Assembly: GCA_037447655.1 (NCBI GenBank)
Contig: JBBHKE010000738.1
Span: forward strand, 1 to 57,615
Length of the DNA stretch: 57,615 nucleotides
Direction: 5' to 3'
Source: Zygnema cylindricum
Taxonomy: Eukaryota > Streptophyta > Zygnematophyceae > Zygnematales > Zygnemataceae
The first letter of the stretch is position 1, and the number at the start of each line of letters is the position of its first letter. Positions 1 through 11,674 of the stretch are shown here, in pieces. A program made the position numbers and the translations under genes. Under the pieces are notes generated by a model that saw only the letters and a program-made list of their open reading frames with translations, made no database searches and was not told the DNA's origin.

Positions 1-73
1 TCTCTTTTTCTCTCTCTCTTTTTAAAGTCTAACGAAAATAGAGAAATTAACTATTGATTACATCTTTTCAACA
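1..73 (-). repeat. Edge of a copia-type LTR (minus orientation), cut by window start
   Basis: Read on the minus strand, position 73 begins TGTTGAAAAG and runs into a CT-rich/AG-rich stretch. The same start, spacing and purine-rich tract occur at 38,751-38,814, where they form the start of a longer LTR. The rest of this LTR lies outside the window. Identity rests on this short similarity only. Confidence 0.45.
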
Positions 74-599
74 TAATCCATAGTTGTAAACCCTATTTTT
101 TCTTTCTTCGTTCCCTCCACATGCTCATGCATAGAAACCAACTTCCAAAAATGTCTGTCCTGCTTGTCTTTGACAAAAAACAATCTCGTAAGTCCCCCTA
201 GCACAAGGGAGCACGTTGGGAGAGTTTTTGAACACGTCGACAATCAATAACCACAATAGCCTATTGAAGGAGGATAGATGCTTGCACTCGTTGTAAAGAC
301 ATAAATAAACGTCGACATAAATAAACGTCGACATAAAAATAAATAAGGGCAAAAAATGGATTCCGTTGAGCTTAATGACACGCCCACACAAGCAAACTAG
401 AGAGCCATGTAAAAGACGATGAAGGAAGGCGAGGCAAAATCGAAGGGCAGTGGTGAAATATGCAGGCGTGAGCGATAGAGTGGATAAAACAGGTGTGGCC
501 TATACCCAAACCCAAAAATATGCCCAACTACCGATTTCGTATTAAGGGTGGAAAGAACTTGAATGTCCATTAAAGCAATAAAAGGAAAAATATGTACCC
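74..599. other. Unassigned AT-rich DNA, probably LINE 3' remains
   Basis: Short open frames occur on the minus strand but none shows a recognisable domain. There is a small tandem repeat near 301-335 (CATAAATAAACGTCGA twice). The stretch could be the degraded 3' part of the minus-strand LINE fragment above it, but nothing in the sequence proves this. Confidence 0.3.
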
Positions 600-1440
600 T
601 GTAACATAAGAACCGTTAGATGGCAAACACACCGACCTAAACTCGAGTGACCACGGTGATAAAAATTGGGTGTATCCGGGTAAATAGCGAGAAACAACAG
701 TGGAGGTAATAAGGCACCAACTACCTAAACGAGCAAAGAGAGCAACACGGGACATTGATATTAAACCCAATCCCCTTGTAAAGATATAAAAGGATTGTTG
801 AATGCGGGTTGATGGCACAAACTTACGCTCAAATGACCCTAACCTAACAAAGTGTGAGGGACGTACATGAGGCGGTCATCAAAGGTAGAAAAAAAATGAG
901 TTAAACGTTGTGTTGGGAAGGGAAGTACGAGTAATGTCAGATGCACGTTAGGAAAAACACCTAGTAAAATAGAGCAAAAGCCACTTTGGGATGGGGAAAA
1001 TTAAGAAGGTCGTCCGCGTGGGAAGAATCTATTTGAAGACTAACATAAAAAAAAGGGTCATGAAAATATCTGAACCAAGTGGGCAGTGTAATACCTTAAT
1101 GTTTTTCGGAAGAATGAGGGGTTTGAAAACCAAAGTGGGGAGTAAAGGAAAGTGGAATAGCTTGAGAATACCAAATAACAAACTTGAAAAGTTGGAAAAA
1201 AACGTTAAGTTTGACTAAACGATCCCTAAAAAAATAAAATTTCGGCACAACTTGGTTTATAGAGCCAACAATATCTGTATCATCTACAATCAAAAAATAA
1301 ATGCAAGAAAATGAAGCGGCGGCGGAAGCACAAAGGGCCCGATAATGGGTAAGAGCAAACAAAGGTCCCTTAAAGGGGTTTCCTTGAAAGGTGTTGGTTT
1401 TAAAAGAGAGAGGAACCAGATCACGATCAGGGGAAAAAGA
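600..1440 (-). pseudogene. Decayed non-LTR (LINE-like) reverse transcriptase fragment, C-terminal half
   Basis: The minus-strand reading at 1,362-1,096 contains IVDDTDIVGS, which matches the catalytic (F/A)xDD box of non-LTR reverse transcriptases. It is preceded by an HYRALCASAAA segment and followed by a thumb-like region (LVKLNVFFQLFKFVIWYS). Frames are broken by many stops towards 600. This is the RT half downstream of motif A; the complementary upstream half lies in opposite orientation at 2,885-3,462. The fragment is too degraded to be active. The family call rests on the DD box and its neighbours; the exact ends are uncertain. Confidence 0.55.
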
Positions 1441-1539
1441 GAGGTTGCTAGCTAAAAAAAAAAGTAAAAAATTGGAAAATCAGCGAAAGGGCAGCAATAA
1501 TCTTTGAAAGAATGCACTCGATTTGTACCAAAACAAAAA

Positions 1540-1880
1540 CAATAATAGTATGCACAAATAATATTACTAAATGATGTTGTAAAAATGCACTCTACTAATA
1601 CTAAAAACTAAATCTCAAATAGTTTGTAGTTGTTATTCTAAAAACTAAAATCGTACTATTGACACTAATAATACTAAAAAAATGAAACTGTAATAGTGCA
1701 CACTAATTGTATAAACAAATTAAATTAGAATAATACAAATTGTTAATATTAAAAATTGAAACTGTGATATTACACAATAATTATACTAAAAACTTAAACA
1801 ATGCACACTAATTATATTAAAAATTGATACCGTAAAAATACACAGTAATTATACTAAAATTGAAATTATCAGTGCACACT
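1540..1880. repeat. AT-rich degenerate tandem repeat
   Basis: A loosely conserved unit of roughly 35-45 bp recurs several times. Its core elements are GTGCACACTAATT and TACTAAAAATTGAAACTG. The same unit reappears once at 3,466-3,505, on the other side of the LINE fragment. No coding potential is visible. Confidence 0.6.
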
Positions 1881-3462
1881 ATATACTTGAACCTTCTTCC
1901 TCCCACTCTCCCTCCACCTCTCTCTTCCTCCCCTCTGTTTTTTCGGCATCAAATTACTCTCCCTCCCCACCATTTTTCCCCCATTGGCTATTCACCCCAG
2001 TATCTTAGCTCCTTAGACACAAATGTTTTTATCCTTATCCCCCCTCTCACGCCCTCTTTATTAGTCAATTTTTAATTTCTAAACTTTTTTTCCTCTCCTT
2101 TATCTTCTACCACTAGGTTTTTTGTCCAACTACCTGTCACCATGTCCCAATACCATTGTCACCATCAATCACAAATGGTTCATTTTCCTCTCTCACGTTT
2201 GTTTTTCCTCTTACTCTATAATTTTCTATGACTTGTTTGACTTATTGACCATATCCAAAAACACTTTTTTTCCCCTTCTCTCTCCCCCACCTCCACCTAA
2301 ACCTTATATACAAACCTCTACACGTTTGAAATATCTTCGATGTCAAAAACATTTTGAGGTCAGGGCTTCTTACGCCTGCCATACACGGAGTTTGTCAACA
2401 TTGTGTGGCCCTTGGTTATCCTTCATGTAGTACCGTTTCTCAACCATCTTCGACCACATTTCTGTTTGGCCCTACAAATTCGGACTACGGTTTTGTCCGT
2501 GACTTAGATATTTTGGGGGTATATGATATAGGATTCCCAGTCCGCGGTTGTACACTTGTATCCCAATTGTCGTGGGTACATTTATACAGATGCCCTCCAC
2601 TTCTTTTTTCCCACGTTTCTTCCAATCCGACAGACATTTCTCCTTGACATTTTCTTATGTTTTCTCTCAAGACTTAGCCTACTACATCGTAGAGGTGAGA
2701 ATAAGGCTAGAGAGACTATAGAGCATTCGCAACGATACCTTTCTCGTGACAGGAAGGCCTTTCGCGTCTAGCATTAGGATCGTGTGGCCGGTGATTCTTT
2801 CACACCACGTGGTCCATCTTAGCCATCAAATGTCTCCTCTTCTTATTATGGAGCAATTCATTTAGGTCGTGTTGGTGAGCTTTAAGGTTCGGGCACTTTA
2901 GCCATTTGCACGTACTCCCTGGTTTTCTTCCACCATTGAGGTCTTTCAAACTGTTCATCGGCTAGCTCCTACCTCTTTATCTCTTTCTATCTTCGCCTTT
3001 GAGCCTTTGGGGGTTTTTTTTTCTAGATAAAGAGGTTTTCATTAAGGCCCTTACCTCTTCTCCTCATGTTTTCGCTGGAGGTCCAATCGGGCATAATGTA
3101 TGAGTTCTTTCGCGATGTTGTGTCCCTTGAATCGGGTGTTTGGAGTTTTGAGGTGATGTTTTAAGTATGTTCTCTTATTGATAGTGGAGTTGTTCCTTCT
3201 CGTATTTGTGATCTTGTCAGGACGTCTCGTTTTATGGCTCTCACCAAATTTAATAGGGGGATTTGCCCTATTACCGTGGGAGAGGTCTTCTAGCGATAAG
3301 TGGTTCGTGCCATATGCAACCAGCTCCAACCAACAATTTATTATTATTTTCCTCCTCATCAGTTTGGAGTGGCCATTTGGGGAGGTTTTGAGGTTTTGGT
3401 CCACGAGATTTTAGCTTTGCTAGGTGTACATCTGGATTGGTTTGTCCTTCAAGTTGACAAAT
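1881..3462 (+). pseudogene. Decayed LINE-like element, N-terminal part up to RT motif A
   Basis: The best-preserved part is 3,179-3,462. There the plus strand reads KFNRGICPITVGEVF and, further on, FPPHQFGVAIWGGFEVLVHEI, ending at VLQVDK just before a stop. This is the pattern of non-LTR RT palm sequences (KxxGGIRPIxVGE ... PxQxGV ... QxD), the last Asp being motif A. Upstream, 2,885-3,060 holds a related reading (PFARTPWFSSTIEVFQTVHRLAP) that may belong to the same protein. Stops and shifts break the frame, so it is a pseudogene. The 1,881-2,640 part is pyrimidine-rich with proline/serine readings and no domain I recognise. Confidence 0.5.
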
Positions 3463-3465
3463 AGT

Positions 3466-3921
3466 GCATACTAATTGTACTAAAAATTGACACTGTAATA
3501 GAATAACTTTATTAAAAAGCGCGATGGTACATCATTGGAGTTTATGGGAAGAGAAAGAGGCACCATTTTTTAAAATGAAAAAACTACAAGGGGAGAAAAA
3601 TAAACAAAAAAGATAAAAAAGGCAAAAGCAACGAACACTCAAAAAAATGAAAGGTATGAAAAAATAAAGACAACCAAAAAGCAACAAACACCTAAAGAAA
3701 GACCCCACAAGGTGTAGAGACCAAAATGACCCAACCAAACCCCAATATAACTAATAGTTTACTATAAAGGAACCTTGTAAGTCTCTAAATCTTAGGGAGG
3801 GAGTTTCGAAACACGAAAATAATCTATAATTCCAATAGACGAATGAAAGAGGATAAAAACTTGACCTTGTGTAAAACCAATGATAATCATTGACGATAAA
3901 AAGAAATAACGATCGAAGCAA
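3466..3921. other. Repeat unit and purine-rich non-coding DNA
   Basis: It begins with one unit of the AT-rich repeat seen at 1,540-1,880, then a purine-rich, A-rich tract to about 3,740. The minus-strand readings here are low-complexity (F/L/C-rich) and look like shadows. No gene is seen. Confidence 0.4.
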
Positions 3922-4884
3922 GGGAATGAAACTTTGTGACCTTAATTGGTCCACAGAGTATTAAACTTATATGAGTTCTCTAGGATAAAATTTGCCCTTG
4001 TGACTTTCAGCCCAAATAAAACACACCAGGTCATACAAGTGTTCTGACTAACCTCACAGCTTTGAGGACGTGATTCCCCCGACTCTTTTGAGATGCACAA
4101 ATAATCTTTAAATTTGATCCCCTGAGCAATATGTTATGGCTAGCCAAAAATGGCTTTAAAAAAAAAAAACACTCTCAAAGAGGAGCGTCCAAAATGTCTG
4201 AGTCTTAACTCCTAGTCCCTCTTTGAACCCCCTACTACTGCTGTACCTAACCAATCACATGACTGTACGGTATAAGAAGGTACAGATGTCGCTGTACTTT
4301 TTTTACGACCATGGTATAGTATAGCCGTCTCGCTGACACCTATCAGTTATTCAGCTATGGTTCCTTTCTCGTAATGTCCGCTAGCCACTCATGGCTTACG
4401 ACGTGTCATCCAATTACGTTGCCTCCATAAAACGCCGAATGACAACTCCGGTGTATCGGCTCCACTGTAAGCCGTCCAATCTGAAATTGACATTTAACTT
4501 CGTTTGTCAAATAAAATATTGTTTCGTGTATTGCGTGCATTTCCGTTTGTTGTCCGTTCTGTTTCGTAATCCATTAAATGAAATAAATCTAGTGGTACCT
4601 CTTTAAATATGAATCATACCCCATTGTGTAACGTTTCATCAAAACCTCATGGATACGATTGACGGCTACGCTGTAGGACGGTCATCTTGTAAGACCTACA
4701 ATCATATCCTGATCTGACCGCCTATCTTTTGTAAGGGGCTGTGCCTCGTGCTCACTTAGTCTTTCTCTCGTTTTCCTAAGACAACCATGGCTGTTTTTCA
4801 ATCCTCACCGACTACCACATGTATGAGGACCTAATAACACCACATACTGACAAAAAGTAGAAATATAAAATACATTTTTCACCA
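3922..4884 (-). repeat. Copia remnant A: 3' LTR
   Basis: In minus orientation this LTR starts next to a polypurine tract (AAGGGGAG, read from 4,890 downward) and shares its plan with the LTRs at 5,221-6,175 and 7,293-8,157. Shared blocks include the terminal GTGACC...CTAGGATA segment, a central 'TACGACCATGGTA...' block and the AAATACATTTTTC start. The lower boundary is placed by alignment to those copies by eye and may be off by a few bases. Confidence 0.6.
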
Positions 4885-4894
4885 CTCCCCTTAA

Positions 4895-5220
4895 ATTCTA
4901 ACTTATCTTTTTCTTCAGTCCACACTTCAGCCGACAAAATACTAATTTAGGAGAACGCACAGGTTTGGTCATCATATCTGCTACTATCTCCCCATCCGGT
5001 CTAAATTCCTAACTTATGATTTAATTCTTAACTTTCTCTCTATAAAAGCTCAATTTGATATCCATGTGCTTTGCTTTGAACTGATGCTTTGGATTTTCTG
5101 CGATTGCAATTGCAACTTGATTATCACAAAGTATTTTTTGCACTCCACTCTTTATATAACCAAGTTTTTGAGGCAATGATTTTACCCACCTCAATTTTTT
5201 TCAGAGCCAAGGCTATATAC
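4895..5220 (-). pseudogene. Copia remnant A: RNase H C-terminal tail
   Basis: The minus-strand reading gives AKYIALALKKIEVGKI, then a CDNQVAIAI block, a KAKHMDIKLSF block and DGEIVADMMTK. This is the usual C-terminal end of the Ty1/copia RNase H. The N-terminal part is missing because another element's LTR begins at 5,221, within the sequence that should encode the EAEYMAA region. It is truncated and carries a stop. Confidence 0.7.
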
Positions 5221-6175
5221 TTAGCTGTAATTCTGTGACCTCCTTCGGTACACACAATGTCCAGCTTATGTGAAGCCTCTTCGATAGTATTTTCACTTTT
5301 GAATTTGGCATAGAGTAAGTCCCACCCTGGGACGTAAAAACTGTGAGCGACTACACCTTTGTGTAGCTTGGACTCTCGTGAGTCCCCAACAAAAAGAATC
5401 ACTGAAATCCTTCCCATGAGCATTAGGTTATGGCTGACCAAAGTTGGCCTATAAATACAAGTGCTCTCTCGGAGAGAGACTGAAACCCGACAAATATTCG
5501 AAGTCCTAAACTACCTCTCTAAGCCTACTACTAGTCTACGTATCGAATCAAAAGTCTGTAAGGTAGAAGAAGGTATAGGTACCGCTGAACTTTTTGTACG
5601 GCCATTGTACTACATGGCTGCTCCGCTGACGCGTGTCAGTTCTTGAACTAAAGTTTCTCTTTCCGCGATACCCGCTGTCCAATCATCCCTCTCCACGTGT
5701 CACCCGCCGACATTATTCTCAGCAAACCGCCAAAAACCACTCCAAAATTTCGGCTCCTTCGCGAGTGGTCGATCGCGAACGACTTTCAATTTTGTTTGTC
5801 AAAATTCGATGTCGTTTCATGTGGTACTTTATTTTGTGCGGTCCCGCAAGTTTCATGTTCACTTCGTTCGTAATTCGTTAAATGAAGTATATAGACGCGT
5901 TACATTATAAATATGTATCAAACCCAATATGCATAACGTCTCATTAAGACCTACCGGATAATGCTGTCGGCTATGCCATATGGCAGTCTATCCGGAGGTC
6001 ACCAGATCAAGTCCCAGTAGTGATCGCCTAAATTTTGCATGAAACTAAACCTTCTACTTTGTCTCCTTGTTTGCATGGGGTAGCCATGGCTGCTAGCAAG
6101 TCCTCAGTGACTACGAGAAGTATGAGGGCTGGTGGAAGACAATAAAAGTAAGACTATAAAATACATTTTTCAACA
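5221..6175 (-). repeat. Copia element B: 3' LTR
   Basis: It is about 955 bp long and starts TGTTGAAAAATG in minus orientation at 6,175, directly after a GGGGAG polypurine tract. It is a direct repeat of 7,293-8,157: long stretches match, for example the GCGATACCCGCTGTC block at 5,668 and 7,738, and the AAATATGTATCAAACCCAATATG block at 5,910 and 7,983. With that partner it brackets element B. Confidence 0.8.
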
Positions 6176-6199
6176 CTCCCCTTATTTTCAGTCTAGCTT

Positions 6200-6560
6200 T
6201 TGCTTCACTCCACACTTCTCCCTACAAAATATTGGGAGAAGGAACCAGTTTAGTCATCGTATCTACTACCATCTCTCCATCTGGTCTATATTCCAAACTA
6301 ATTATTTTATCCTCAACCTTTTCTCTAACAAAGCTCAAACGAATATCCATATGCTTTGCTTTAAAGTGATGATTAGAGTTTGCTGCAATTGTAATCGCAG
6401 CTTGTTTGTCACAGAAAATATTTTGCACTCCATTCTTCATATATCCTAATTCTTGAAGCAAAGATTTCACCCACATTAATTCTTTCACAGCCAAACAAGA
6501 GGCCATATACTCACCCTCTATGGTGGACTTGAACACTCTTTCCGCCCCTATAAATTTCAA
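6200..6560 (-). pseudogene. Copia element B: RNase H fragment
   Basis: The reading contains TIEGEYMASCLAVKELMWVKSLL, then IFCDKQAAITIA, HFKAKHMDIRLSFVREKVED and DGEMVVDTMTK. These are the final two-thirds of a Ty1/copia RNase H, with the catalytic Glu (GEY) and Asp (CDK) positions. The upstream RT, integrase and protease are absent, and the gag fragment follows about 40 bp away, so this is an internal-deletion derivative. Confidence 0.75.
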
Positions 6561-6600
6561 TTGTGCTTTCCCGAACCAAAATCATCCCCACAACGGAGTT

Positions 6601-7191
6601 CTAAATCCAAAGATGATATGACAAATCCTGAACCTTGTTAACAATGTTCTCATAATCATCTATAAGTTTCATTAACAAAGTATTCACTTTCTCTTTCTCA
6701 GTCTCCCTTTTCCTTGCAATCTCGAACTCTATGAATAACCCAACCAAGTCATTAGAATAATCTAACATCTTTACCTTTTTGTACACATATGCTTGTACCT
6801 TTTGATCTGCCAGCTTCTGATGCTTAATCGTACCACTCTTGTAAATGTTGACAAGAGCTTCCCATAACTTGTGTGTCCTATCCACATAAAGATGAGGTGT
6901 AGCCACTCCGTTAGTGAGACGCCCGAAAATTAAATGAGTCACCATAGTATTGTTGAAATCCCAGATTTCACTATCATTTGCCTCGGTTTTCTGAACATTT
7001 GCTACAAAAGCCGATCCAGTAGCCATCAGTGTGAGTTTCTCCATCCCCTTCTTAGTCCATGTGTCTAACATGATGCTTTCTCCAACATCTTCTACCTCTT
7101 CTGCCCATGCAGATCCCACTATGAACCGAGATCCTCCAAACCCTGGTGGAACTCCCAATTTTGTAGATGGCCGACCCACAAGACAACTCAC
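6601..7191 (-). pseudogene. Copia element B: gag fragment (UBN2-like)
   Basis: A 196-residue open frame. It contains DSEIWDFNNTMVTHLIFGRL, then DRTHKLWEALVNIYKS and NDLVGLFIEFEIARKRETEKEKVNTLLMKL, the pattern of copia gag polyproteins (HxLWxxLxxxY ... LLxxLP). It ends without a CCHC zinc knuckle. The open frame suggests the deletion is fairly young or the fragment is by chance intact. Confidence 0.7.
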
Positions 7192-7261
7192 AATGCCCTA
7201 TAGTCGTTTTTCACACAATGCACCCCTCATCATGGTTTCCCAATAAATGAACCCTGTCCTA

Positions 7262-7292
7262 TTGAAAATGGGCACCATAGAGGGTGGGCCCA
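7262..7292 (-). other. Candidate primer-binding site region of the copia LTR family
   Basis: Directly inside the 5' LTR of element B (minus orientation) stands TGGGCCCACCCTCTATGGTG. The same TGGGCCCACCCTCTA follows the LTR of element H at about 37,890-37,911. Starting with TGG and lying next to the LTR end is as expected for a tRNA-primed site, but I cannot name the tRNA. Confidence 0.4.
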
Positions 7293-8157
7293 TAACTTAT
7301 AATTCTGTGACCTCTGTTGGTACACATAATGTTTAGCTTATGTGAAGCCTCTAGGATAGTATTTGCACTTTTGACTTTGGCATAGATTAAGTCCAACACC
7401 GGGACCCAAAAAACTCTCACCGACTACACGCCTGCGTAGCGTGGACTCTCGTGAGTCCGCAACAAAAATAATCACTGAAATTGCTCCTCTAATCATTAAG
7501 TCATGGTTTACCATAGTTGGCCTATAAATACATGTGCTCTTTAGGAGAGAGGCTTAAACCCAACAGATATTCTAAGTCCTAAACTACCTCTCTAAGCCTA
7601 CTACTAGTGTACCTATCCAACCAAAAGACTGTAAGGTATAAAATGGTATAGGTACCGCTGTACTTCTTGTACGGCCATATTAAAGCATGGCCGCTTTGTT
7701 GACGCGTGTCAATTCTTGAACTGAAGTTGCTCCTTCCGCGATACCCGCTGTCGAATCATCACTCTCCACGTGTCACCCGTCGACACATGGTATGCAAACC
7801 GCCAAAAACCACTCTTGAATTACGGCTCCTCCGCGAGCCGTCGATCGCGAACGACTTTCAATTTTGTCCGTCAAAATTCGATGTCGTTTCGTGCGGTACT
7901 TTATTTCATGCGGTCCGGCACGTTTCATGTTCACTTCGTCCTGTAATATGTTAAATGAAGTATGCCAATGCGTTACATTATAAATATGTATCAAACCCAA
8001 TATGTATAATGTTTCATTAAGACCTACCAGATAAGGCTGACGGCTACGCCATATGGCAGTCTATCCAGAGGTCACCGGATCATGTCCCACTAGCGATCGC
8101 CAAAATTTTGCATGAAACTAAAACTTTTGCTCTATCTCCTTGCGTGCATGGAGTAAC
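7293..8157 (-). repeat. Copia element B: 5' LTR, truncated
   Basis: Direct repeat of 5,221-6,175, aligning from the GTGACCTC...GGTACACA end to about GCATGGAGTAACC at 8,157. The last part (the expected LTR start with TGTTG) is missing and other sequence follows. Divergence from the partner LTR is visible by eye, so the insertion is not recent. Confidence 0.75.
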
Positions 8158-8159
8158 CT

Positions 8160-9003
8160 TTGTTTTTCTGAGATAACTGCTGGAACCGAGGACGATGAAG
8201 ATGCCGGTGTAGTCATCTCAAAACAAAACTAAGTAAGAAACATTCACAAAATTAGGTCTGAAAAACAGCAACCTCAACAATTGATAAAAACCAAACCAGG
8301 CACACAATAGCTCAGCAAATCTACCATAATGTAGATTTTATCAATATTAAAACACACACAAAATTACAAGTAATTTTCGCAACAGATCTGTGAGATATTC
8401 ACAGATGAAAATGTCAAAAACAGGCTGTACAGTTTTTGACTACAAAGTGTTCATAACTCCAAAAATGTCTAAGTCCTACTCATATACGCTGAAGCCTTTG
8501 CTGCTGAAAGTACGGAGATAATCCAGCCGTACAGTAACTACCTAACACACTCTACCTAACACAAGGTACGCCATACAAAAAAAATCCTACATTAATCAGC
8601 TAACCACACAATGACAAAAATCTACTAAACCAAATATTTACAAAGGAGTAGGATTTTGTATGCCATGTCATTTTTCATTTATATGGTCCACACGGACCAG
8701 CATTTGTCGGCGGTCTCCGTCCGCCACGTCCATATCAAATTCGGCACTTTAAACAAATATCCATGTGCCGTTTCGTCCTCAAGTGTATTTATGCACCAAT
8801 TAACGTATATTTTTGGACTGTCTTCTTTCTTGTAGTGACATGTGTCTTGGGAGTGTATACAAAGGTGAACTCCCTACCGAGATAGTGCAACATCAATTCT
8901 GGTTTGTATTGAACCAAACTTAAAACCAAATATACGCTAAGTCGTAAAACTCTCTCTCCCTCACACTCGAGGCATAGAGAGGACTAAAGTTTTCCAAAAC
9001 AAC
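8160..9003 (-). repeat. Copia remnant C: 3' LTR (approximate)
   Basis: On the minus strand, 9,003 begins TGTTGTTTTGGAAAAC right after an AGGGGAG polypurine tract and the stop of the RNase H reading. This is the expected place of a 3' LTR. No second copy was recognised, so the lower end is a guess. No gene is seen inside. Confidence 0.45.
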
Positions 9004-9009
9004 ACTCCC

Positions 9010-10740
9010 CTAAAGCTTTAGACTTTGCTAGCCACTTAAGCCACATGCCTCTCTGCAAAACTTTAATTTGGGTGCAAGCAAGGGTCTAGTCATCTTGTCA
9101 GCGACCATCTGCTCATCTGGTAAATAACTGAGTTTCAAAACTCTTCCCATAACCTTCTCTCTCAAAAAGTGTAGCTTGATATCAACGTGTTTGCTCTTAA
9201 AGTGATGGCTAGGGTTAGATGCAATAGCACTAGCAGCCTAATTGTCACACCACACTATCTGAGGTCCTAATTGCATAAATAAAATCTCTTGGAGGAGAGA
9301 CTTTCCCCAAAGTACCTCCTTGACAGCTGAGCTGGCTGCCATGTACTCAGCCTCCATAGTAGACTGAGTTGTCACCTTCTGAAGTTTGTTGCTCCAATAG
9401 CACGTGCCACTTCCAATCTTCAAAATATATTCGGTGGTAGAGCGTTGGCTTGGCATATACCCATAGCTCGCATAGCTCCATGTCTAAATTTTCACTTTCT
9501 CTCCACCGAGAGAGAGTCGAAGGTTTCGAGTTCCAGCAAGATACCGCATAACTCTTTTTGCTGCCTCCCAGTCTGACTTCTTTAGATTTTGTAGACTTCG
9601 GCTTAAGGCTGATTTTGTAGACTTCGGCTTAAGGCTCCAACAGCTGCTGCAATATCCAGACGGGTACAATTCATAAAGTAGATAAGGCTTCCCACAATTT
9701 GCCTGTAAGGAATAAATGACATAAAATTTGCCTCCCCTAACTCCAAAGACTCATCAATCACAATCCCACCATCTGATTCTTTCCCCTCTTTTTTGTGTCT
9801 GAACTCCATTGGAGTAGCACTCCCCTTTGCCTCTAACATGCCTAACCTTTCAAGCATATTCCCAATGGCTTCCTTCTGTGTCAAATAAATTAGTCCCTGT
9901 TTCCTATCCCTTTCTAATTGAATTCCCAAAAAATACTTAGCCTCCCCTAAATCTTTCATTTCGAACCGGGAATTCAAAGCTATTTCTATTTTGTTAATTT
10001 CTTTAAGTGATTTGCTTAGCAGGAACAAATCATCAACGTAAACAACAATATATATCACTCCATCTTCCCCTTCCATAACATAAACTGAATGATCTGAACT
10101 GATTCTAGTAAAGCCAAGATCTGTCAAAAATTCATCTAGTTTCACGTTCCACTGTCGTGGAGCTTGCTTTAGACCATAAAGGGACTTCAACAGTTTACAA
10201 ACAAGATTTTTTTTCCCTTTTTTAGCATAACCCTCTGGTTGCTTTATATATATAACTTCCTCAAAACCCCCATGCAAGAAAACCGTCTTCACATCCATTT
10301 GATGCAATTCCATATCCTCAATTGCTGCTAGAGATAAGAGAATCCTAACAGTAGGAAAACGAACTACAGGGGAGAAAGTCTCTTCGTAATCAATGCCCTC
10401 TTTCTGACTATAACCCTTAGCAACAAGCCTTGCCTTACATCTCTAAATGGTGTTATCCGAATTTAGTTTTAACTTGAATACCCACTTAGAACCAATTACT
10501 TTCCGATCCGGTGGAAGTTCCACAAGCTCCCAAGTTTGAGCCTCCATGATTAACTTTATCTCGTCATTTGCCGCAGCAATCCATAGATTTTTTTTCGGAA
10601 CTGAGAAGGCTTTTTGAATGGTAAGAGGCTCTCATGTACTTGTAGAATAAGCATGATCCACTTTGTCACCTCTCAGTCGGTTGCATTGTCTTCTTCCCCC
10701 CGGAAAATCTGAAGCGAGAACTGTTGTTTTGGAAACCTTG
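9010..10740 (-). pseudogene. Copia remnant C: RT-RNase H
   Basis: Reading from 10,740 down: a DFPGGRRQCNRLR linker, then EAQTWELVELPPDRK, a KWVFKLKLNSDNTI block, the RT core with [11 protein letters not shown] and [12 protein letters not shown], the YVDDLFLL active site (catalytic DD present), and [17 protein letters not shown]. RNase H follows with TMEAEYMAASSAVKE and a CDN block. Stops interrupt the frame at least near 10,444 and 9,241. A perfect 26-bp tandem duplication at 9,585-9,636 repeats the SALSRSLQN region and shifts the frame. Gag, protease and integrase are missing upstream. Confidence 0.85.
9585..9636. repeat. 26-bp perfect tandem duplication
   Basis: GATTTTGTAGACTTCGGCTT plus AAGGCT occurs twice back to back. 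It duplicates part of the RNase H-proximal pol sequence and throws the copia reading out of frame. Confidence 0.9.
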
Positions 10741-11640
10741 GGTCCTCTCTATATCTCGTTGCTATACTGCCATGCTGCGCTAAGTCTAACATCGCAGCAG
10801 GAAACCTTGAGCACTGCACTTGTTGCTGTAATGCTATGCTGCGCTGATGTGACATCGCAGCTGCGCTGCTCTAATATCACAGCTGCGCTGACAGATCATA
10901 GCAGTCATAGCAATCATAGCAGTCACAGCAGGGTTATAGCAGCTATAGCAGTCTGCGGAAGAAAGCTGTTCTGAATATTAGTCAGTTTGTGTTAATATGA
11001 ATTGACGGGGACATGATTTAGTGAGTATGTAACTCCAAAGGGAGTACACGAATTCTGTGCACTTCAAGCACACGTGTCGGTCCGTGAGAAAGTCAAGATT
11101 GGTTGTTCCAAATGAAGAAGTACAAGTTCAACTGAGGACCGTAGTTACACGTGGAGGTTTATCTTCAGTGATGAAAGAATACGCGGACGGCGGACGGAGT
11201 ACGCCGTCATTTTTCGAAGAGAACTCTTGACTGCGCCGTCATTTCGGCAGACGAACTTTGACCGCGCACTATTTTATTTTAGCGGCTGTCCAATCCTGAT
11301 CGTTGTAAATATTATATGTACGGTTGACGGTGAGGTTTTGTTTAATAAAGATTAGTGTACCGATCGACCATGGTAATTATGGTACGACGTGTTCAGCTGT
11401 AAGCTCACTTGTATATGTAGGACTTAGATTGTTTTAGGAAGTAGTATTGTTGTGTAGAAAACTGCGAAGCAGTTTTTGGGTGTTTTTGAATTGTAAGATC
11501 ATAGTGATATGTTGGCAGAACCTTGTGAAATTCTCCATATGTTTTTTTTGGTGTGTATTCTACATTGTGGCAAATTTGCAGACTTAGTATGTGTCTGGTT
11601 TGCTTTGGGCTTCATTGTGAAGCTGGTCTTTTGAGGGATT
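10741..11640 (+). repeat. CAG/CTG-rich degenerate tract and probable 5' LTR of copia element D
   Basis: 10,741-10,980 is a degenerate repeat built from motifs such as GCTGCGCT, ATCGCAGC and ATAGCAGTCATAGCA. From about 10,980 to 11,640 the sequence is AT-rich and precedes the gag start of element D at 11,675, the place of an LTR. Its end resembles the LTR of element E (an ACTGTTTTTGGG-like block). No matching 3' LTR was found because D is broken at its 3' end. Confidence 0.45.
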
Positions 11641-11674
11641 TCGTGAGAGTTTCCTCTTTGCATAATTGATTGTT

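Noticed and set aside
1860-2075. Pro/Ser/Leu-rich small open frame
   Set aside because: Arises from a pyrimidine-rich tract; no start context or homologous pattern to support a protein.
5124-5441. 105-codon minus-strand frame as a separate gene
   Set aside because: It is a chance fusion of an LTR end with the copia RNase H tail across the 5,221 junction.
10741-10980. Repeated short units that could suggest a CRISPR-like or satellite array
   Set aside because: Units are degenerate, lack regular spacing and spacers, and occur at the same place in related copia elements.
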